Origin: a bacterium 1xD42-67
GTDB taxonomy: Bacteria; Bacillota; Clostridia; Oscillospirales; Oscillospiraceae
Assembly (NCBI GenBank): GCA_003612335.1
Contig: RAYO01000019.1
Location: forward strand, 21,313-85,312
Reading direction: 5' to 3'
Length of the DNA: 64,000 nucleotides
In this document: positions 1-8,305 of the stretch, in pieces
How positions within the stretch are numbered: position 1 is the stretch's first letter
How the letters are laid out: every line of letters starts with the position of its first letter
Translations under genes and position numbers: made by a program
Notes under the pieces: generated by a model
What the model was told of the DNA's origin: nothing
Seen by the model: only the letters and a program-made list of their open reading frames with translations
Databases searched by the model: none

Positions 1-1
1 T

Positions 2-265
2 CGCATTCCTGGAAGCCTGAGCCTTTCTTTTAGAGATGCAGATGGAGAAATGCTTTTACACCGACTGGATTTGATGGGAACAGCAGTGGCCACAGGGTCT
101 GCATGTGACTCAAAGAGCACTGCTCTCTCCCATGTCATTAGGGCGATTGGTGTACCTGACGCATATGCACATGGAACGATTCGGATTACGCTTGGCATGG
201 ATAACAGCATCGAACAGGTCTCCGTTCTGGTTGAGCAGATAAGTCGTATACTCGATAATAGATAA
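2..265 (+). CDS. Cysteine desulfurase (NifS/IscS/DndA family), C-terminal end
   Basis: The reading frame is open from the window edge, so only the last 87 residues are present. They contain the class V aminotransferase active-site loop ATGSACDSKS, with the catalytic cysteine that carries the persulfide. The upstream IPGSLSLSF and downstream IRITLG segments are also typical. The enzyme is a PLP protein that takes sulfur from cysteine for Fe-S clusters, tRNA thiolation or DNA phosphorothioation. The missing N-terminus and upstream neighbours prevent a choice between these roles. A DndA-like role is possible in an element but unproven. A strong terminator follows. Confidence 0.85.
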   Translation, partial: RIPGSLSLSFRDADGEMLLHRLDLMGTAVATGSACDSKSTALSHVIRAIGVPDAYAHGTIRITLGMDNSIEQVSVLVEQISRILDNR

Positions 266-371
266 CGTTGATAACACATTTAGAGTCTTTGCAAATATTT
301 TACACCCCAGACATTCTTTCTATCCCAATGGGGATTTATGTTGCTACAAAGATGGAGCATCTCATATAGAG

Positions 372-415
372 ATAAGGTTCTTGCCGGTGCTGTATCCGGC
401 AAGAACCTTATTTTT
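372..415 (+). terminator. Rho-independent terminator after the cysteine desulfurase gene
   Basis: A perfect stem pairs 372-387 with 396-411 around an 8-nt loop and runs into a T tract ending at 415. It lies about 110 nt past the desulfurase stop and faces the converging XRE gene. Confidence 0.85.
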
Positions 416-446
416 GTATCAAAATTGATGTTTACAATTAAAATAT

Positions 447-767
447 CTAAACTGTTTCAATCAAACAATCAAGAATTGCTTCAATCTTATGCTGCTTCTC
501 CAAGTCCAGCCCTCCCAGCTTCTCTGCTAGAGGCGTCCATCGAATAGCTGTGTCCGATGCGATGTACGCCGCCAGGATGGAATCAGCACTAGTCCCAAGG
601 GCATTACAAATATCAATCAAAGTAGGTAGCGCAGGTATCAGCAGCCCACGCTCAATCCTTGAGATCGAGTTGGAAGCAACGTCCGTCATCTCCGCAAGCT
701 GCTCCTGGGTCATGCCACGTTCCTTGCGTATGCGCTGTATCGCCTGTCCACCCTGCTTGAAGTCCAT
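447..767 (-). CDS. XRE-family HTH transcriptional regulator
   Basis: This 106-residue protein has a Cro/C1-type helix-turn-helix over about residues 9-63 (RKERGMTQEQLAEMTDVASNSISRIERG). A short C-terminal tail may mediate dimerisation. A GGGGGA sequence lies just upstream of the ATG. It is divergent from the SLOG gene at 895, and the shared intergenic region carries a direct repeat, GACGTAT. It probably represses itself and its neighbour, as is common for regulators in integrated elements. The target is inference. Confidence 0.88.
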   Translation of the reverse strand: MDFKQGGQAIQRIRKERGMTQEQLAEMTDVASNSISRIERGLLIPALPTLIDICNALGTSADSILAAYIASDTAIRWTPLAEKLGGLDLEKQHKIEAILDCLIETV

Positions 768-811
768 TGCTATCCCCCTACATGATGTTTTTTTATATTA
801 TGAGCGAATTA

Positions 812-863
812 GACGTATTAAATCCAGAACGCTATGGACAAAACTCGACGTATAGAGTATAAT
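812..863 (+). promoter_or_regulatory. Promoter for the SLOG gene, with GACGTAT direct repeats
   Basis: TGGACA (835-840) and TATAAT (858-863) are 17 bp apart and precede the SLOG gene. The heptamer GACGTAT occurs at 812-818 and 847-853, the second copy inside the promoter spacer. This placement suits an operator for the divergent XRE regulator. Binding is inference. Confidence 0.55.
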
Positions 864-894
864 TAGATGTAACTCTTTGCGGAGGTGGAGTCCT

Positions 895-1425
895 ATGGTG
901 GATAGCTCCTGCGCCTTCACGGGCCATCGTCCACATAAGTTCCCATGGAGATATAACGAAGTCGATGAAAGATGTGTGGCATTGAAAGCCGCATTGATGG
1001 AGCAGATCACGCGGCTGACGAGGGCTAAGATAACGGACTTCTACAGTGGCGGCGCCGACGGCGTTGACTGCTGGGCGGCGATGATCGTCCTGGAACTGAG
1101 GAAAAAGAATCCTGCGCTGAGGCTCCACATGCTCCTGCCCCATGAAGGACAGGCAGACAAGTGGAGTGATTCAGCACAGGAGCGGTATCACTTGATCTTG
1201 AAGCAAGCTGATTCGATAGAGTATGTGAGCCGTGAGTATTACGATGGGTGTATGCTCGACCGGAACCATCGGCTAGTGGGGGCTGCTGGGACACTGTTGG
1301 CTGTCTACAATGGGGAGCGACGGGGTGGTACTGCGGCAACTATTCGATATGCCCGGAAGCTCGGCAGAAGGATTATCATTCTCAACCCAATCACGCTCGA
1401 AGTCACTGAGGGTAAAGTCGGATGA
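895..1425 (+). CDS. SLOG (DUF1273/YpsA-like) family protein
   Basis: The protein has 176 residues. ATG at 895 is preferred because GGAGGTGG lies at 881-888; an in-frame TTG at 877 has no such site. It shows SLOG hallmarks: an N-terminal CAFTGHRPHKFPW segment, the glycine-rich SGGADGVDCWAA loop, and a C-terminal GGTAATIRYARKLG segment. SLOG domains have a Rossmann-like fold and are thought to bind nucleotides or nucleotide-derived ligands; many occur in phages and defence or conflict loci. No fused effector domain is seen, so the role is unknown. It begins a rightward run of element genes. Confidence 0.8.
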   Translation: MVDSSCAFTGHRPHKFPWRYNEVDERCVALKAALMEQITRLTRAKITDFYSGGADGVDCWAAMIVLELRKKNPALRLHMLLPHEGQADKWSDSAQERYHLILKQADSIEYVSREYYDGCMLDRNHRLVGAAGTLLAVYNGERRGGTAATIRYARKLGRRIIILNPITLEVTEGKVG

Positions 1426-1642
1426 GCGGTAGCCGTAGCTATATATTCTCATCTCGGCGGCACGGGGATGAGCTCGCAGCTCAGTGGAATCAGCTTGTTC
1501 TAAAAGCGAATATTCGATTTTGAAAACACAGCAGGAACCTTTTAACGACCCTTCAAAAGCACCTTTTGACGACTGGATTTTAGGCATCGGACGATGATAA
1601 ACTATGAACAGTATACTCTTGCCGGGAAAGGAGGATGGGGCT

Positions 1643-1972
1643 TTGATTGACATTGATCTGGATAACCTCAACGAAGAAGATGTCTATAACGCCTTTGGTG
1701 TTGACGGCAATGAGGGCGAGGCTCTGAATGATATATACCTGGAACTCTATGAGCTGATCGGCCGTGATGGTATGCTCAAGCTGTTCAAGTATTTCCGTGG
1801 TGACAAGATCGACTGTCCCATGCGGCTGTACCGTCCAGAGTTTGTTGCTGACTTAGCCAAACAGACCACAGACCGGCGGGAACGTGCCAAGATCGCCAGA
1901 GCTGCCGGGTACACAGTGAAGTTCATAGAAGGTATGCTGCGAAAACGTCGGGATGAAGAGGAACCCGAATGA
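1643..1972 (+). CDS. Mor-like DNA-binding regulator
   Basis: The TTG at 1643 is chosen because AAAGGAGG ends 8 nt before it. An ATG at 1604 is in frame but has no Shine-Dalgarno sequence. The protein has about 109 residues. The acidic N-terminus is followed by LYELIGRDGMLKLFKYFRG, then a segment resembling the Mor/Middle-operon HTH, with a basic tail (MLRKRRDEEE). Mor proteins activate phage middle operons. The similarity is by eye and weak, so a generic HTH protein is the alternative. The 217-bp gap upstream contains a CGAATATTCG palindrome at 1507-1516. Confidence 0.5.
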   Translation: MIDIDLDNLNEEDVYNAFGVDGNEGEALNDIYLELYELIGRDGMLKLFKYFRGDKIDCPMRLYRPEFVADLAKQTTDRRERAKIARAAGYTVKFIEGMLRKRRDEEEPE

Positions 1973-2006
1973 AGTACACTCAACAACAATTAGGAGGAAA
2001 ATAGAA

Positions 2007-2807
2007 ATGTTCTGTCACAAGTGCGGTGCGCAAATGGTTGAGGGAGCGGCCTTCTGCCATAAATGTGGTACGAAGGTGGTCTATGAGGAGGATGCTGCCC
2101 AACCCGCCGAGCAAGCTGCTGTCAGCGCAGCACCGGTAGCGGCTGTTCCAATGCGCTCTACCAACACAATGACCAATCAGGATAATTTCAAGGAGTTTGT
2201 GGACAACCACATTCAGGCAACCACAAAGTTTCGGTCGGCAGAGGATCTTCTGAAAAATAGTAAACCACAGATGTTCCTGTGGCTTTGCTTTGGCATCCCT
2301 GCGGTCATAGGTCTTGTAGCAGGCGGTCCGATAGGCGCCTTGCTATTTGGTCTTGTATTTGGACACACGGCGAGGTGGATAGCTGGCGGGATCATTCGGA
2401 ATCGGTACATTGCCGAGACTGTCGGAAGGTATGAGGGAGAAATCGACGTCTGTGATTTACTCCGATTTCTAAATGAGCATTTAGGTTATCTGCATCCATA
2501 TATCCATGAAGGAAAACTCAATACAGGTATATTAAGTTTTCCATTTGGCATAAAGCAGAAGAGTACGGCAATTATTCATGTGATACCTGACAAGGAAAAC
2601 GCCGGTGCCGATAGCTGGAAATATGTATTTGATGCACAGAATAACCCATCTACGCTTTCACGTATTATAGGCGTTACCATTCTCTCGCTTATCCAGATAT
2701 ATGAACCGAAGCATACATGTCTATTCAAGACAGTTCCAATATTGCAAGCAGCCATGGAATACTATTTGAAACAATATAGGGGGAAGAATAACAATGTTTT
2801 GTCCTAA
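2007..2807 (+). CDS. Zinc-ribbon membrane protein of unknown function
   Basis: The protein has 266 residues, with an AGGAGG site 9 nt before the ATG. The first 25 residues form a double-CxxC zinc ribbon (MFCHKCGAQ then FCHKCGTK). A linker rich in Ala and Pro follows, then a hydrophobic pair of segments at about residues 90-135 with Gly-rich turns that probably spans the membrane twice. The C-terminal half is globular. Zinc-ribbon plus transmembrane proteins are common in clostridia and poorly characterised. The stop codon overlaps the next zinc-ribbon gene by 14 nt, indicating co-translation. Confidence 0.75.
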   Translation: MFCHKCGAQMVEGAAFCHKCGTKVVYEEDAAQPAEQAAVSAAPVAAVPMRSTNTMTNQDNFKEFVDNHIQATTKFRSAEDLLKNSKPQMFLWLCFGIPAVIGLVAGGPIGALLFGLVFGHTARWIAGGIIRNRYIAETVGRYEGEIDVCDLLRFLNEHLGYLHPYIHEGKLNTGILSFPFGIKQKSTAIIHVIPDKENAGADSWKYVFDAQNNPSTLSRIIGVTILSLIQIYEPKHTCLFKTVPILQAAMEYYLKQYRGKNNNVLS

Positions 2808-4059
2808 GTGCGGTGCTAAGGTATTAGACGGTGCTAGCTTCTGCCAAAAGTGTGGCGCGAAGTTAAATGCTGCTGATGCGGAGCGGGAATTGTTAAATAC
2901 GGCAGACCATCAGACGCAGCCGGAGAAAACTCAGGCAAGTGTACCTAAAAAGAGAAGGAGGAAGAAGCTGCCTATTGTTCTTGGTGCATTAGCAGTCCTC
3001 ATAGTGTTCGTAATAATCATTGCATCTCGTGGTGGAAGCAAGGAGCCGGTGGATGCTGCTGGCGTCAACCTCTCCGAAACCTACACGAATGAAAACGAGG
3101 GGATTTCCTTCAAATATCCCAAAGCATGGGTTCCCGTCAGCGAGGAGGAATATTCAAGTCGCTTCGGCAGCATCGAAGATGAAGAATATCCCCTGGTTCT
3201 GCTTGCAAACGAAACTGATGATCTTCCAGAGGCAAATACCTACATCATGGTATCAAAAATCCCTGCAACGCAGGATGTCATAGATCATCTCTTTATAGAT
3301 GACGAGCAGTTTGCGGCTACATTTGACAACGATGTTACTATTAAAAACACATTAACTGCTGAGATAGATGGCGTTGCGGCGAGGGAAATTACTTATCTAA
3401 CTTCGGACGGGATCGGTTATCAGAGCTACTTCTATGCGATTGAAACTGCAATCTATCGGATTGATTTCAGCTGGAGGGGAGAAACATCTGGAAACAATCA
3501 AAGGTTTTTTGATGCAATCATAGACAGCTATAAGATTACTCCCCCCGAAACTGTCACTGTGACTGATACCTCCGGCAAACTGCTCTGCAAAAATATATCA
3601 GTTGATGCAATTATGCAAATGACCGCAGATGAGGTTATTGCTACTTTTGGCGATCCTGAAATATATATCGAAAATGAAAGTATTGAATACGGTGCTGATG
3701 CTCCAGAATGGATGTATTTTGACATTTCTAATGGAAACACAGTGTTTAGTTTCAGTGCTAATTCAGAGGAATTTACGTTGAATGGGCAAAGTCTTAACTT
3801 GTATTTTGACGATCTCGTAAGCCTACTTGGTGATGATTATAATAGCCTTGGGGGATCGGGATACGAGTGGATTATTGGAGATCTCTCTTGTATTTTCTCT
3901 ATTCCTCCAGAGGACTATATTGCTTATAGCCTCATGATTTCCAAGCTTGATACAGATGTTCCGGTTGATAACGATGCGCTTCTGGAACAAAATGAATACT
4001 ACACCAACTCAGACCCCGAGTTATATGGCAGATGGAGATCCAGCGGGGAATTCTATTGA
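2794..4059 (+). CDS. Zinc-ribbon, single-pass membrane protein with extracytoplasmic domains (likely frameshifted)
   Basis: The 421-residue frame starts with a zinc ribbon (MFCPKCGAK, FCQKCGAK) that resembles the preceding protein. A basic KKRRRKK stretch and one transmembrane helix (LPIVLGALAVLIVFVIIIA) follow. The remaining 350 residues, probably outside the membrane, resemble PsbP/YncA-like domains that often follow such ribbons. The frame ends abruptly at 4059, but coding continues in the +1 frame to 4528. A run of four G at 4045-4048 is the likely slip point: with three G the protein would be about 577 residues. This could be mutation, sequencing error or programmed frameshifting. Confidence 0.75.
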   Translation: MFCPKCGAKVLDGASFCQKCGAKLNAADAERELLNTADHQTQPEKTQASVPKKRRRKKLPIVLGALAVLIVFVIIIASRGGSKEPVDAAGVNLSETYTNENEGISFKYPKAWVPVSEEEYSSRFGSIEDEEYPLVLLANETDDLPEANTYIMVSKIPATQDVIDHLFIDDEQFAATFDNDVTIKNTLTAEIDGVAAREITYLTSDGIGYQSYFYAIETAIYRIDFSWRGETSGNNQRFFDAIIDSYKITPPETVTVTDTSGKLLCKNISVDAIMQMTADEVIATFGDPEIYIENESIEYGADAPEWMYFDISNGNTVFSFSANSEEFTLNGQSLNLYFDDLVSLLGDDYNSLGGSGYEWIIGDLSCIFSIPPEDYIAYSLMISKLDTDVPVDNDALLEQNEYYTNSDPELYGRWRSSGEFY

Positions 4060-4528
4060 ACTCTCTGAAGGGGGTTCTGGCAGCATGAGCTTTTGTCTGT
4101 GGAGTCAGGATCAATTAGGGAAATGTGATTACATTTTGTGGCAGGCCAATAATGGACATCTAACATTGGAACCTCATTTCTCGTATCAAATGAACTACGA
4201 ATATATGCCAAAGTCGGAGGAAAATCCTCATGACTATATAGCCCTTCCAATTTGGGGGAAATTCTACCGTGTAAAAGGGACTGAGGGTGACAGCATTGTT
4301 GGATCTTGGGCGATTGAGTCTGTCAATTCGGACCGCACTAGCCTTGGACTTTATGAAGATGGAACTGGATATTGGTATGGACACGATGCTTATTATTGGA
4401 ATGCCACTGATACAAGCCTTGAAATTTGCATAAGTCTTCAAGCTGGATGCGATTACTATGTGGCTGGCGATATGCTTGAATTATTTTTCTCAAATGGCAG
4501 TATGATCTTTACCAGAGTCGGAAACTGA
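3947..4528 (+). pseudogene. Out-of-frame 3' continuation of the zinc-ribbon membrane protein
   Basis: From about 4049 this frame encodes protein-like sequence (SIELSEGGSGSMSFCLW, later SIVGSWAIESVNSDRTSLGLYEDGTG). It contains two lipocalin-like or beta-rich repeats of the GxW...L...G type. No ribosome site precedes the ATG at 3947, and the first 30 residues look non-coding because they overlap the upstream frame. It is best read as the detached end of the gene starting at 2794. Confidence 0.6.
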
Positions 4529-4550
4529 ACTGATAATTCGCATTCATAGT

Positions 4551-4580
4551 AAAGAGGACGGCTATGGTCGTCCTCTTTCA
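4551..4580 (+). terminator. Rho-independent terminator
   Basis: A perfect 10-bp stem (4551-4560 with 4569-4578) encloses an 8-nt loop and ends in a short T run. It closes the zinc-ribbon gene pair. Confidence 0.8.
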
Positions 4581-4615
4581 TTATCCATAACCTATCGAGA
4601 GGAGTAGCGTAGTCA

Positions 4616-4816
4616 ATGAATATGAAAAGGCTGATTCACCACATCACCCCGCCATGTGCCAAGTGTCCGTACAAGCTGGGGCTGGTGCATACGGTAGTCA
4701 ATCCCTGTCCCCAGTGTAAGGAGAACGGTTACCGGATGTTTGAACAGTTCCAGTGCATACATCGCGGCCCGGTTTTTACATTCCAGCACAAAGTTCCAGA
4801 TGATAAACAGGAATGA
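4616..4816 (+). CDS. Small cysteine-rich protein, unknown
   Basis: This 66-residue protein is preceded by GAGAGGAG about 11 nt upstream. It has two CxxC pairs (PPCAKCPY and NPCPQCKENG) plus another cysteine (FQCIHRG), an arrangement suited to a small zinc-binding fold. No family is recognised. It sits 9 nt upstream of the next small gene, and the two are probably one unit. Confidence 0.6.
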   Translation: MNMKRLIHHITPPCAKCPYKLGLVHTVVNPCPQCKENGYRMFEQFQCIHRGPVFTFQHKVPDDKQE

Positions 4817-4825
4817 GATGTCTGT

Positions 4826-5074
4826 ATGGAAGATTTCAATCCTGACTGTATTTTGAGTGTCCTAGAAGCAGAGGATCACTGGCTGACCTTTGACGAACTG
4901 CTCAGCAGGGTACACTACGACTGCGCATGGACGGAGTTCGCCGCACATCTGGAACGCCTTGTAGAGCAGGGGAAAGTGCTTTATGTCCTGCCATATGGAG
5001 TGGACGTTGGCTATTATAGTGTCCACAGTTCAAAAGAGGTAAAGTTTAGGGCCGCCCTTTTCAAAGGGCGGTAG
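4826..5074 (+). CDS. Small hypothetical protein, possibly winged-helix
   Basis: The 82-residue product has a helix-helix-strand pattern (LTFDELLSRVHYDCAWTEFAAHLERLVEQGKVLYVLP) like a winged-helix DNA-binding fold. This is only a pattern judgement. The last residues and the stop codon fall inside a palindromic repeat at 5052-5094. The original C-terminus may therefore have been replaced when the repeat arrived. Confidence 0.5.
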   Translation: MEDFNPDCILSVLEAEDHWLTFDELLSRVHYDCAWTEFAAHLERLVEQGKVLYVLPYGVDVGYYSVHSSKEVKFRAALFKGR

Positions 5075-5094
5075 GGTCCAGGGGCGAAGCCCAC
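5052..5094. repeat. Double-hairpin palindromic unit
   Basis: A 9-bp perfect stem (5052-5060 with 5063-5071) is followed by a second hairpin built on GGGC-GAA-GCCC, with outer GGGT and ACCC arms, to about 5094. Tandem small hairpins of this kind are dispersed intergenic repeats in many clostridial genomes. Copy number elsewhere was not checked. Confidence 0.5.
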
Positions 5095-5154
5095 CCTTCA
5101 CTTGTTTGCCACTTCTCAACTGTGGTGACTATATAGCATAAATGGATACTGATT

Positions 5155-5187
5155 AGAAGGGCATCCGTTGGGGATGCCCTTCTTTGT
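5155..5187 (+). terminator. Rho-independent terminator
   Basis: A perfect 12-bp stem pairs 5155-5166 with 5172-5183 around a 5-nt loop, followed by TTTG. It ends the small-gene unit before 5074. Confidence 0.8.
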
Positions 5188-5255
5188 ATCGCATCACAGC
5201 TCACTTCAGTGATACATTCTACCAGTGACATCAATAGGAAATGGAGTGATCCACA

Positions 5256-5384
5256 TTGTCCAAGAAAAAGATTCTCAAAGCGATCCTGCTCGCCCTCTCT
5301 GTCCTGCTGACAGCGTCACAGAGCACCGATGGAAAGGAGGAACCCGTCAAGTTTGATGATGACCCTGATGCGTACCTGGAATAG
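5256..5384 (+). CDS. Small secreted or membrane-anchored peptide (42 aa)
   Basis: A TTG at 5256 opens a 42-residue frame; the nearest purine-rich sequence is a GGAG about 10 nt upstream. The peptide begins MSKKKILKAILLALSVLL, a typical signal sequence or membrane anchor with a basic n-region. A short acidic tail (TDGKEEPVKFDDDPDAYLE) follows. The stop lies at the base of a terminator hairpin, which supports a real gene end. Function is unknown. The 5,075-5,470 interval otherwise holds only terminators. Confidence 0.5.
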   Translation: MSKKKILKAILLALSVLLTASQSTDGKEEPVKFDDDPDAYLE

Positions 5385-5415
5385 AGGGCTTCCCATGTGG
5401 GAGGCCCTCTATTTC
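5383..5415 (+). terminator. Rho-independent terminator
   Basis: A 12-bp stem with one G-T pair (5383-5394 with 5399-5410) and a short T-rich tail abuts the stop codon of the small peptide gene. Confidence 0.75.
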
Positions 5416-5470
5416 TCTGTCCGGCACGGGCTGAGCGCAGCCCACTAAATCAAATCTAGGAGGTACAATT

Positions 5471-6406
5471 ATGCCCGCTAATGTTGAAACCATGTTCTAT
5501 GTCCGTGAAAAGCCCTGGCATGTCCTGGGTACGGAGGTGCAGGAGGCTCCTACCTCCGCTGACGCACTCATCTACGCTGGTCTGGATTGGGAGGTCATTC
5601 AGAAGAACGTCTACACCGAGAATGGCTCCCTGATCTCCGGCTACAAGGTCAATCTCCGCAGCACCGACAGCGCTGCCCTGGGCATCGTGAGCGACCGCTA
5701 CAAGGTGGTGCAGAACGAGGACGCTTTCCAGTTTACCGATGATCTGCTGGGGGCTGGTGTGACCTATGAGACTGCCGGGGCTTTGCAGGGAGGCCGCAAA
5801 GTCTGGATGCTGGCTCGGATGCCCCACCGCTACATCATCGCCGGGGACGAGATCGCGCCCTATCTGGTGGTGATGAACTCCCACGATGGCAGCAGCGGCA
5901 TCAAGGTCGCCATGACACCCATCCGTGTTGTCTGCCAGAATACCCTCAACCTGGCTTTGGACAGTGCCAAGCGCATCTGGACCACTAAGCACACCGAGAA
6001 CGTCATGCTCCGTGTCCACGAGGCCGAGGAAACCCTGGGACTGGCCGAAAAGTACATGGGTGAGCTGGGCCGTGGCATTGATACCCTGTCCAAGATCAAG
6101 CTGACCGATAAAAAGATCATGGAGTTCATGGCCGAGTTCTTCCCTGTCACTATGGATATGCCCGATGTGCAGCGCAAGAACAATCTGCGGCTGCTGGAGG
6201 ACATGAAACGGCGATATTGGGAGGCCCCAGACCTCTCCAACGTAGGGAAGAACGGCTATCGGTTCGTCAACGCCATCAGCGATTTCGCCACCCACGCTGA
6301 TCCCATCCGCAAGACTAAGAACTACAACGAGAACCTGTTCCTGCGTACCATCGAGGGCAACCCCATGATCGACAAGGCGTACAAGATGGCACTGGTGGCG
6401 GCGTGA
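5471..6406 (+). CDS. DUF932 (phage/plasmid-like TIGR03299) protein
   Basis: The 311-residue protein has an AGGAGGT site 6 nt before its ATG. It matches DUF932 in order: N-terminal WHVLGTEV, central LGIVSDRYKVVQNEDAF, VVMNSHDGSSGIKVAMTPIRVVCQNTL, and the C-terminal NGYRFVNAISDFATH. Family members are common on plasmids and integrative elements, often beside recombination genes, but the biochemical role is unknown. Here it precedes a YqaJ-type exonuclease gene, suggesting a shared replication or recombination block. Confidence 0.88.
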   Translation: MPANVETMFYVREKPWHVLGTEVQEAPTSADALIYAGLDWEVIQKNVYTENGSLISGYKVNLRSTDSAALGIVSDRYKVVQNEDAFQFTDDLLGAGVTYETAGALQGGRKVWMLARMPHRYIIAGDEIAPYLVVMNSHDGSSGIKVAMTPIRVVCQNTLNLALDSAKRIWTTKHTENVMLRVHEAEETLGLAEKYMGELGRGIDTLSKIKLTDKKIMEFMAEFFPVTMDMPDVQRKNNLRLLEDMKRRYWEAPDLSNVGKNGYRFVNAISDFATHADPIRKTKNYNENLFLRTIEGNPMIDKAYKMALVAA

Positions 6407-6486
6407 TGTTCAATGGCAAATAGGGAGCGCATGGCTACACGACTGTGCGCTCCTTATCCTATTTCAGTGAAAGTGAGGTTATCAAA

Positions 6487-7431
6487 ATGCCTGCAAAAGT
6501 ATTGGTATCCACCGAGAATATGCCCTATGAAGAATGGCTGGAGTACCGGAAGCAGGGCATCGGCGGTTCGGACGCTTCTGTAGTCTGCGGTATCAACCGC
6601 TACAAGTCCCCCGTGGAGCTGTGGCTGGATAAGACAGGGCAACTCCCGCCCCAAGAGGCCGGAGAAGCTGCCTATTGGGGGACGCAGTTGGAGCCGTTTG
6701 TCCGGGCCGAGTTCACCAAGCGTACCGGGATCGAGGTCTGCCGCAAGAGTGAACTGCTCCAGAGCGAGGAGCATCCCTTCATGCTGGCGAACCTGGACGG
6801 AACCTGTGAAGTCCCGGATGTTGGCACTTGTATCTTCGAGGCCAAGACTGCCTCCGCTTACAAAGCTGGCGAGTGGGAAGATACCATTCCTGACGAATAT
6901 ATGCTCCAGGTGCAGCACTACATGGCCGTCACTGGCTATGCCGGAACCTACATTGCGGTGCTGATCGGCGGCAACACTTTCAAATGGCGGTTCGTTGAGC
7001 GTGACGAGGAATTGATCTCTATGCTCATTGAGCTGGAATCGGCTTTCTGGAGCCATGTGCAGGACAGCACACCTCCGCCGCTGGATGGCTCCGATGCCTC
7101 CGCTAAATTCCTGGCTGAACGGTTCCACGACAGCATCCCCAAGTCCCACATCACCTTGCCTGACACCGCCGCTGATCTGCTCTCCCAGTACGACGAAGCC
7201 TGTGAGCAGTTGGAGATCGTCACCGAACGGAAGCAGAAGGCCGAGAATCTTCTGAAGGAGATGATGGGCGAGAATGAGGTTGGGACTACTGGTGATCGGA
7301 TTGTCACCTGGAAAAGCGTGTCCCAGGAGCGGCTTGACAGCAAGACCTTGAAGGCCGAGCATCCCGCCCTCTGCAAGAAGTACACCAGCAAGTCATCCTA
7401 CCGCCGCTTCACCATCAAAGCGGCAAGCTGA
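6487..7431 (+). CDS. YqaJ-family viral recombinase (lambda-type 5'-3' exonuclease)
   Basis: The 314-residue product starts at ATG 6487 after GTGAGGTT; a GTG at 6445 has no clear site. Residues about 15-150 match the YqaJ domain: WLEYRKQGIGGSDASVVCG, then WGTQLEPFVRAEF, MLANLDGT, and the catalytic FEAKTAS (E-x-K) motif, followed by IPDEYMLQVQHYMAVTG. Such alkaline exonucleases resect duplex ends for single-strand annealing recombination. A helical C-terminal half (residues 200-270) is also typical. The next gene begins 14 nt downstream and may encode its partner. Confidence 0.88.
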   Translation: MPAKVLVSTENMPYEEWLEYRKQGIGGSDASVVCGINRYKSPVELWLDKTGQLPPQEAGEAAYWGTQLEPFVRAEFTKRTGIEVCRKSELLQSEEHPFMLANLDGTCEVPDVGTCIFEAKTASAYKAGEWEDTIPDEYMLQVQHYMAVTGYAGTYIAVLIGGNTFKWRFVERDEELISMLIELESAFWSHVQDSTPPPLDGSDASAKFLAERFHDSIPKSHITLPDTAADLLSQYDEACEQLEIVTERKQKAENLLKEMMGENEVGTTGDRIVTWKSVSQERLDSKTLKAEHPALCKKYTSKSSYRRFTIKAAS

Positions 7432-7444
7432 ATGGAGGTTCATC

Positions 7445-8233
7445 ATGGATAATACGAAATTGAAAGGCCGTATGAGCGGCAAGGTGCAGGAGTTGCAGCA
7501 GCCCGCTGGAAATCAGGCTATCGCCGTTACCGCTGCGCCGGAAACTTCTCTGGCCCCGGTAGATTCTGCCTATCTGGCCCTGACCAACAACGCCCTTGAC
7601 ATCATCCGTGCCAACTTGAAGAGCCAGCCGTTGACGCTGGATCTCTTCGACATCGTGAAGTCGCCCTCTGGCGGCTCCACGGTGTTCTCTGTTTCTGGCC
7701 TGTCCGGGGATGAACCGGAGAAGGAGCTGACGGGCATCGTCTTGGACTACACCACGCCCAGGGCCTATTGGGATACCCCTGACCCGGTGGAGGGCACGCC
7801 CCCTGTCTGCATGAGCCAGAACAGTATCATTTCCCACGATGGGAAAGCCTGCGCCCACTGCCCCTATAATGACTTTGGCTCCAAGGATGGGGAGAGCAAT
7901 GCCAAGGCTTGCAAGGAATCGGTGCTGCTGTTCCTGCTGCGGCCCAACAGTATCATCCCTCTGCTGGTCCGTGTCCCTGTGACCAGCAAGCCCAGGTTCC
8001 TGAAATACTCTACCCGGCTGCTGAGTACCCTGACCCCGATCTCCAGTGTGGTCACAAAGATCACCTTGGAGACGGCCACCAGCAAACAGGGTAAGCCTTA
8101 CGCCTTATTCAACTTCCAGACGGTCAGCACGCTCAGTCCGGAGGAAGCTACTCAGGCCAAGGCGTTCGGCCAGCAGTTCATGGAGATCGTGAACGCCGCA
8201 CAGCTGGTCCCGGAGTTGGCGGAGGCCAGCTAA
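7445..8233 (+). CDS. Conserved element protein, possible single-strand DNA-binding partner
   Basis: This 262-residue protein follows the YqaJ gene with 13 nt between them and a GGAGG-like site. A central CAHCPYNDFGSKDGESNAKAC cluster holds three cysteines spaced for a zinc site or disulfide. Flanking beta-rich segments (GIVLDYTTPRAYW, LFLLRPNSIIPLLVRVPVTS, KPYALFNFQTV) suggest an OB-like fold. No characterised family is recognised by eye. Its position beside an exonuclease fits a recombination-mediator or SSB role, but that is inference from context only. Confidence 0.6.
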   Translation: MDNTKLKGRMSGKVQELQQPAGNQAIAVTAAPETSLAPVDSAYLALTNNALDIIRANLKSQPLTLDLFDIVKSPSGGSTVFSVSGLSGDEPEKELTGIVLDYTTPRAYWDTPDPVEGTPPVCMSQNSIISHDGKACAHCPYNDFGSKDGESNAKACKESVLLFLLRPNSIIPLLVRVPVTSKPRFLKYSTRLLSTLTPISSVVTKITLETATSKQGKPYALFNFQTVSTLSPEEATQAKAFGQQFMEIVNAAQLVPELAEAS

Positions 8234-8240
8234 GATAAAG

Positions 8241-8287
8241 ATGGCCCGGTGTCCCTGCCCTGTGGAAGGGGTACCGGGCCATTTCTG
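8241..8287 (+). terminator. Intercistronic hairpin terminator
   Basis: A perfect 10-bp outer stem (8241-8250 with 8273-8282) has additional inner pairing and ends in TTTCTG. It separates the recombination genes from the following small gene, whose ribosome site begins at 8291. Confidence 0.7.
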
Positions 8288-8305
8288 TTTAGGAGGTCTT
8301 ACAAT

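Noticed and set aside
338..547. A 69-codon plus-strand frame
   Set aside because: It crosses the terminator at 372-415 and is antisense to the XRE regulator, which has clear HTH sequence.
5456..6295. A 279-codon minus-strand frame
   Set aside because: It lies antisense to the DUF932 gene, which has a strong ribosome site and conserved motifs; the antisense product has no domain.
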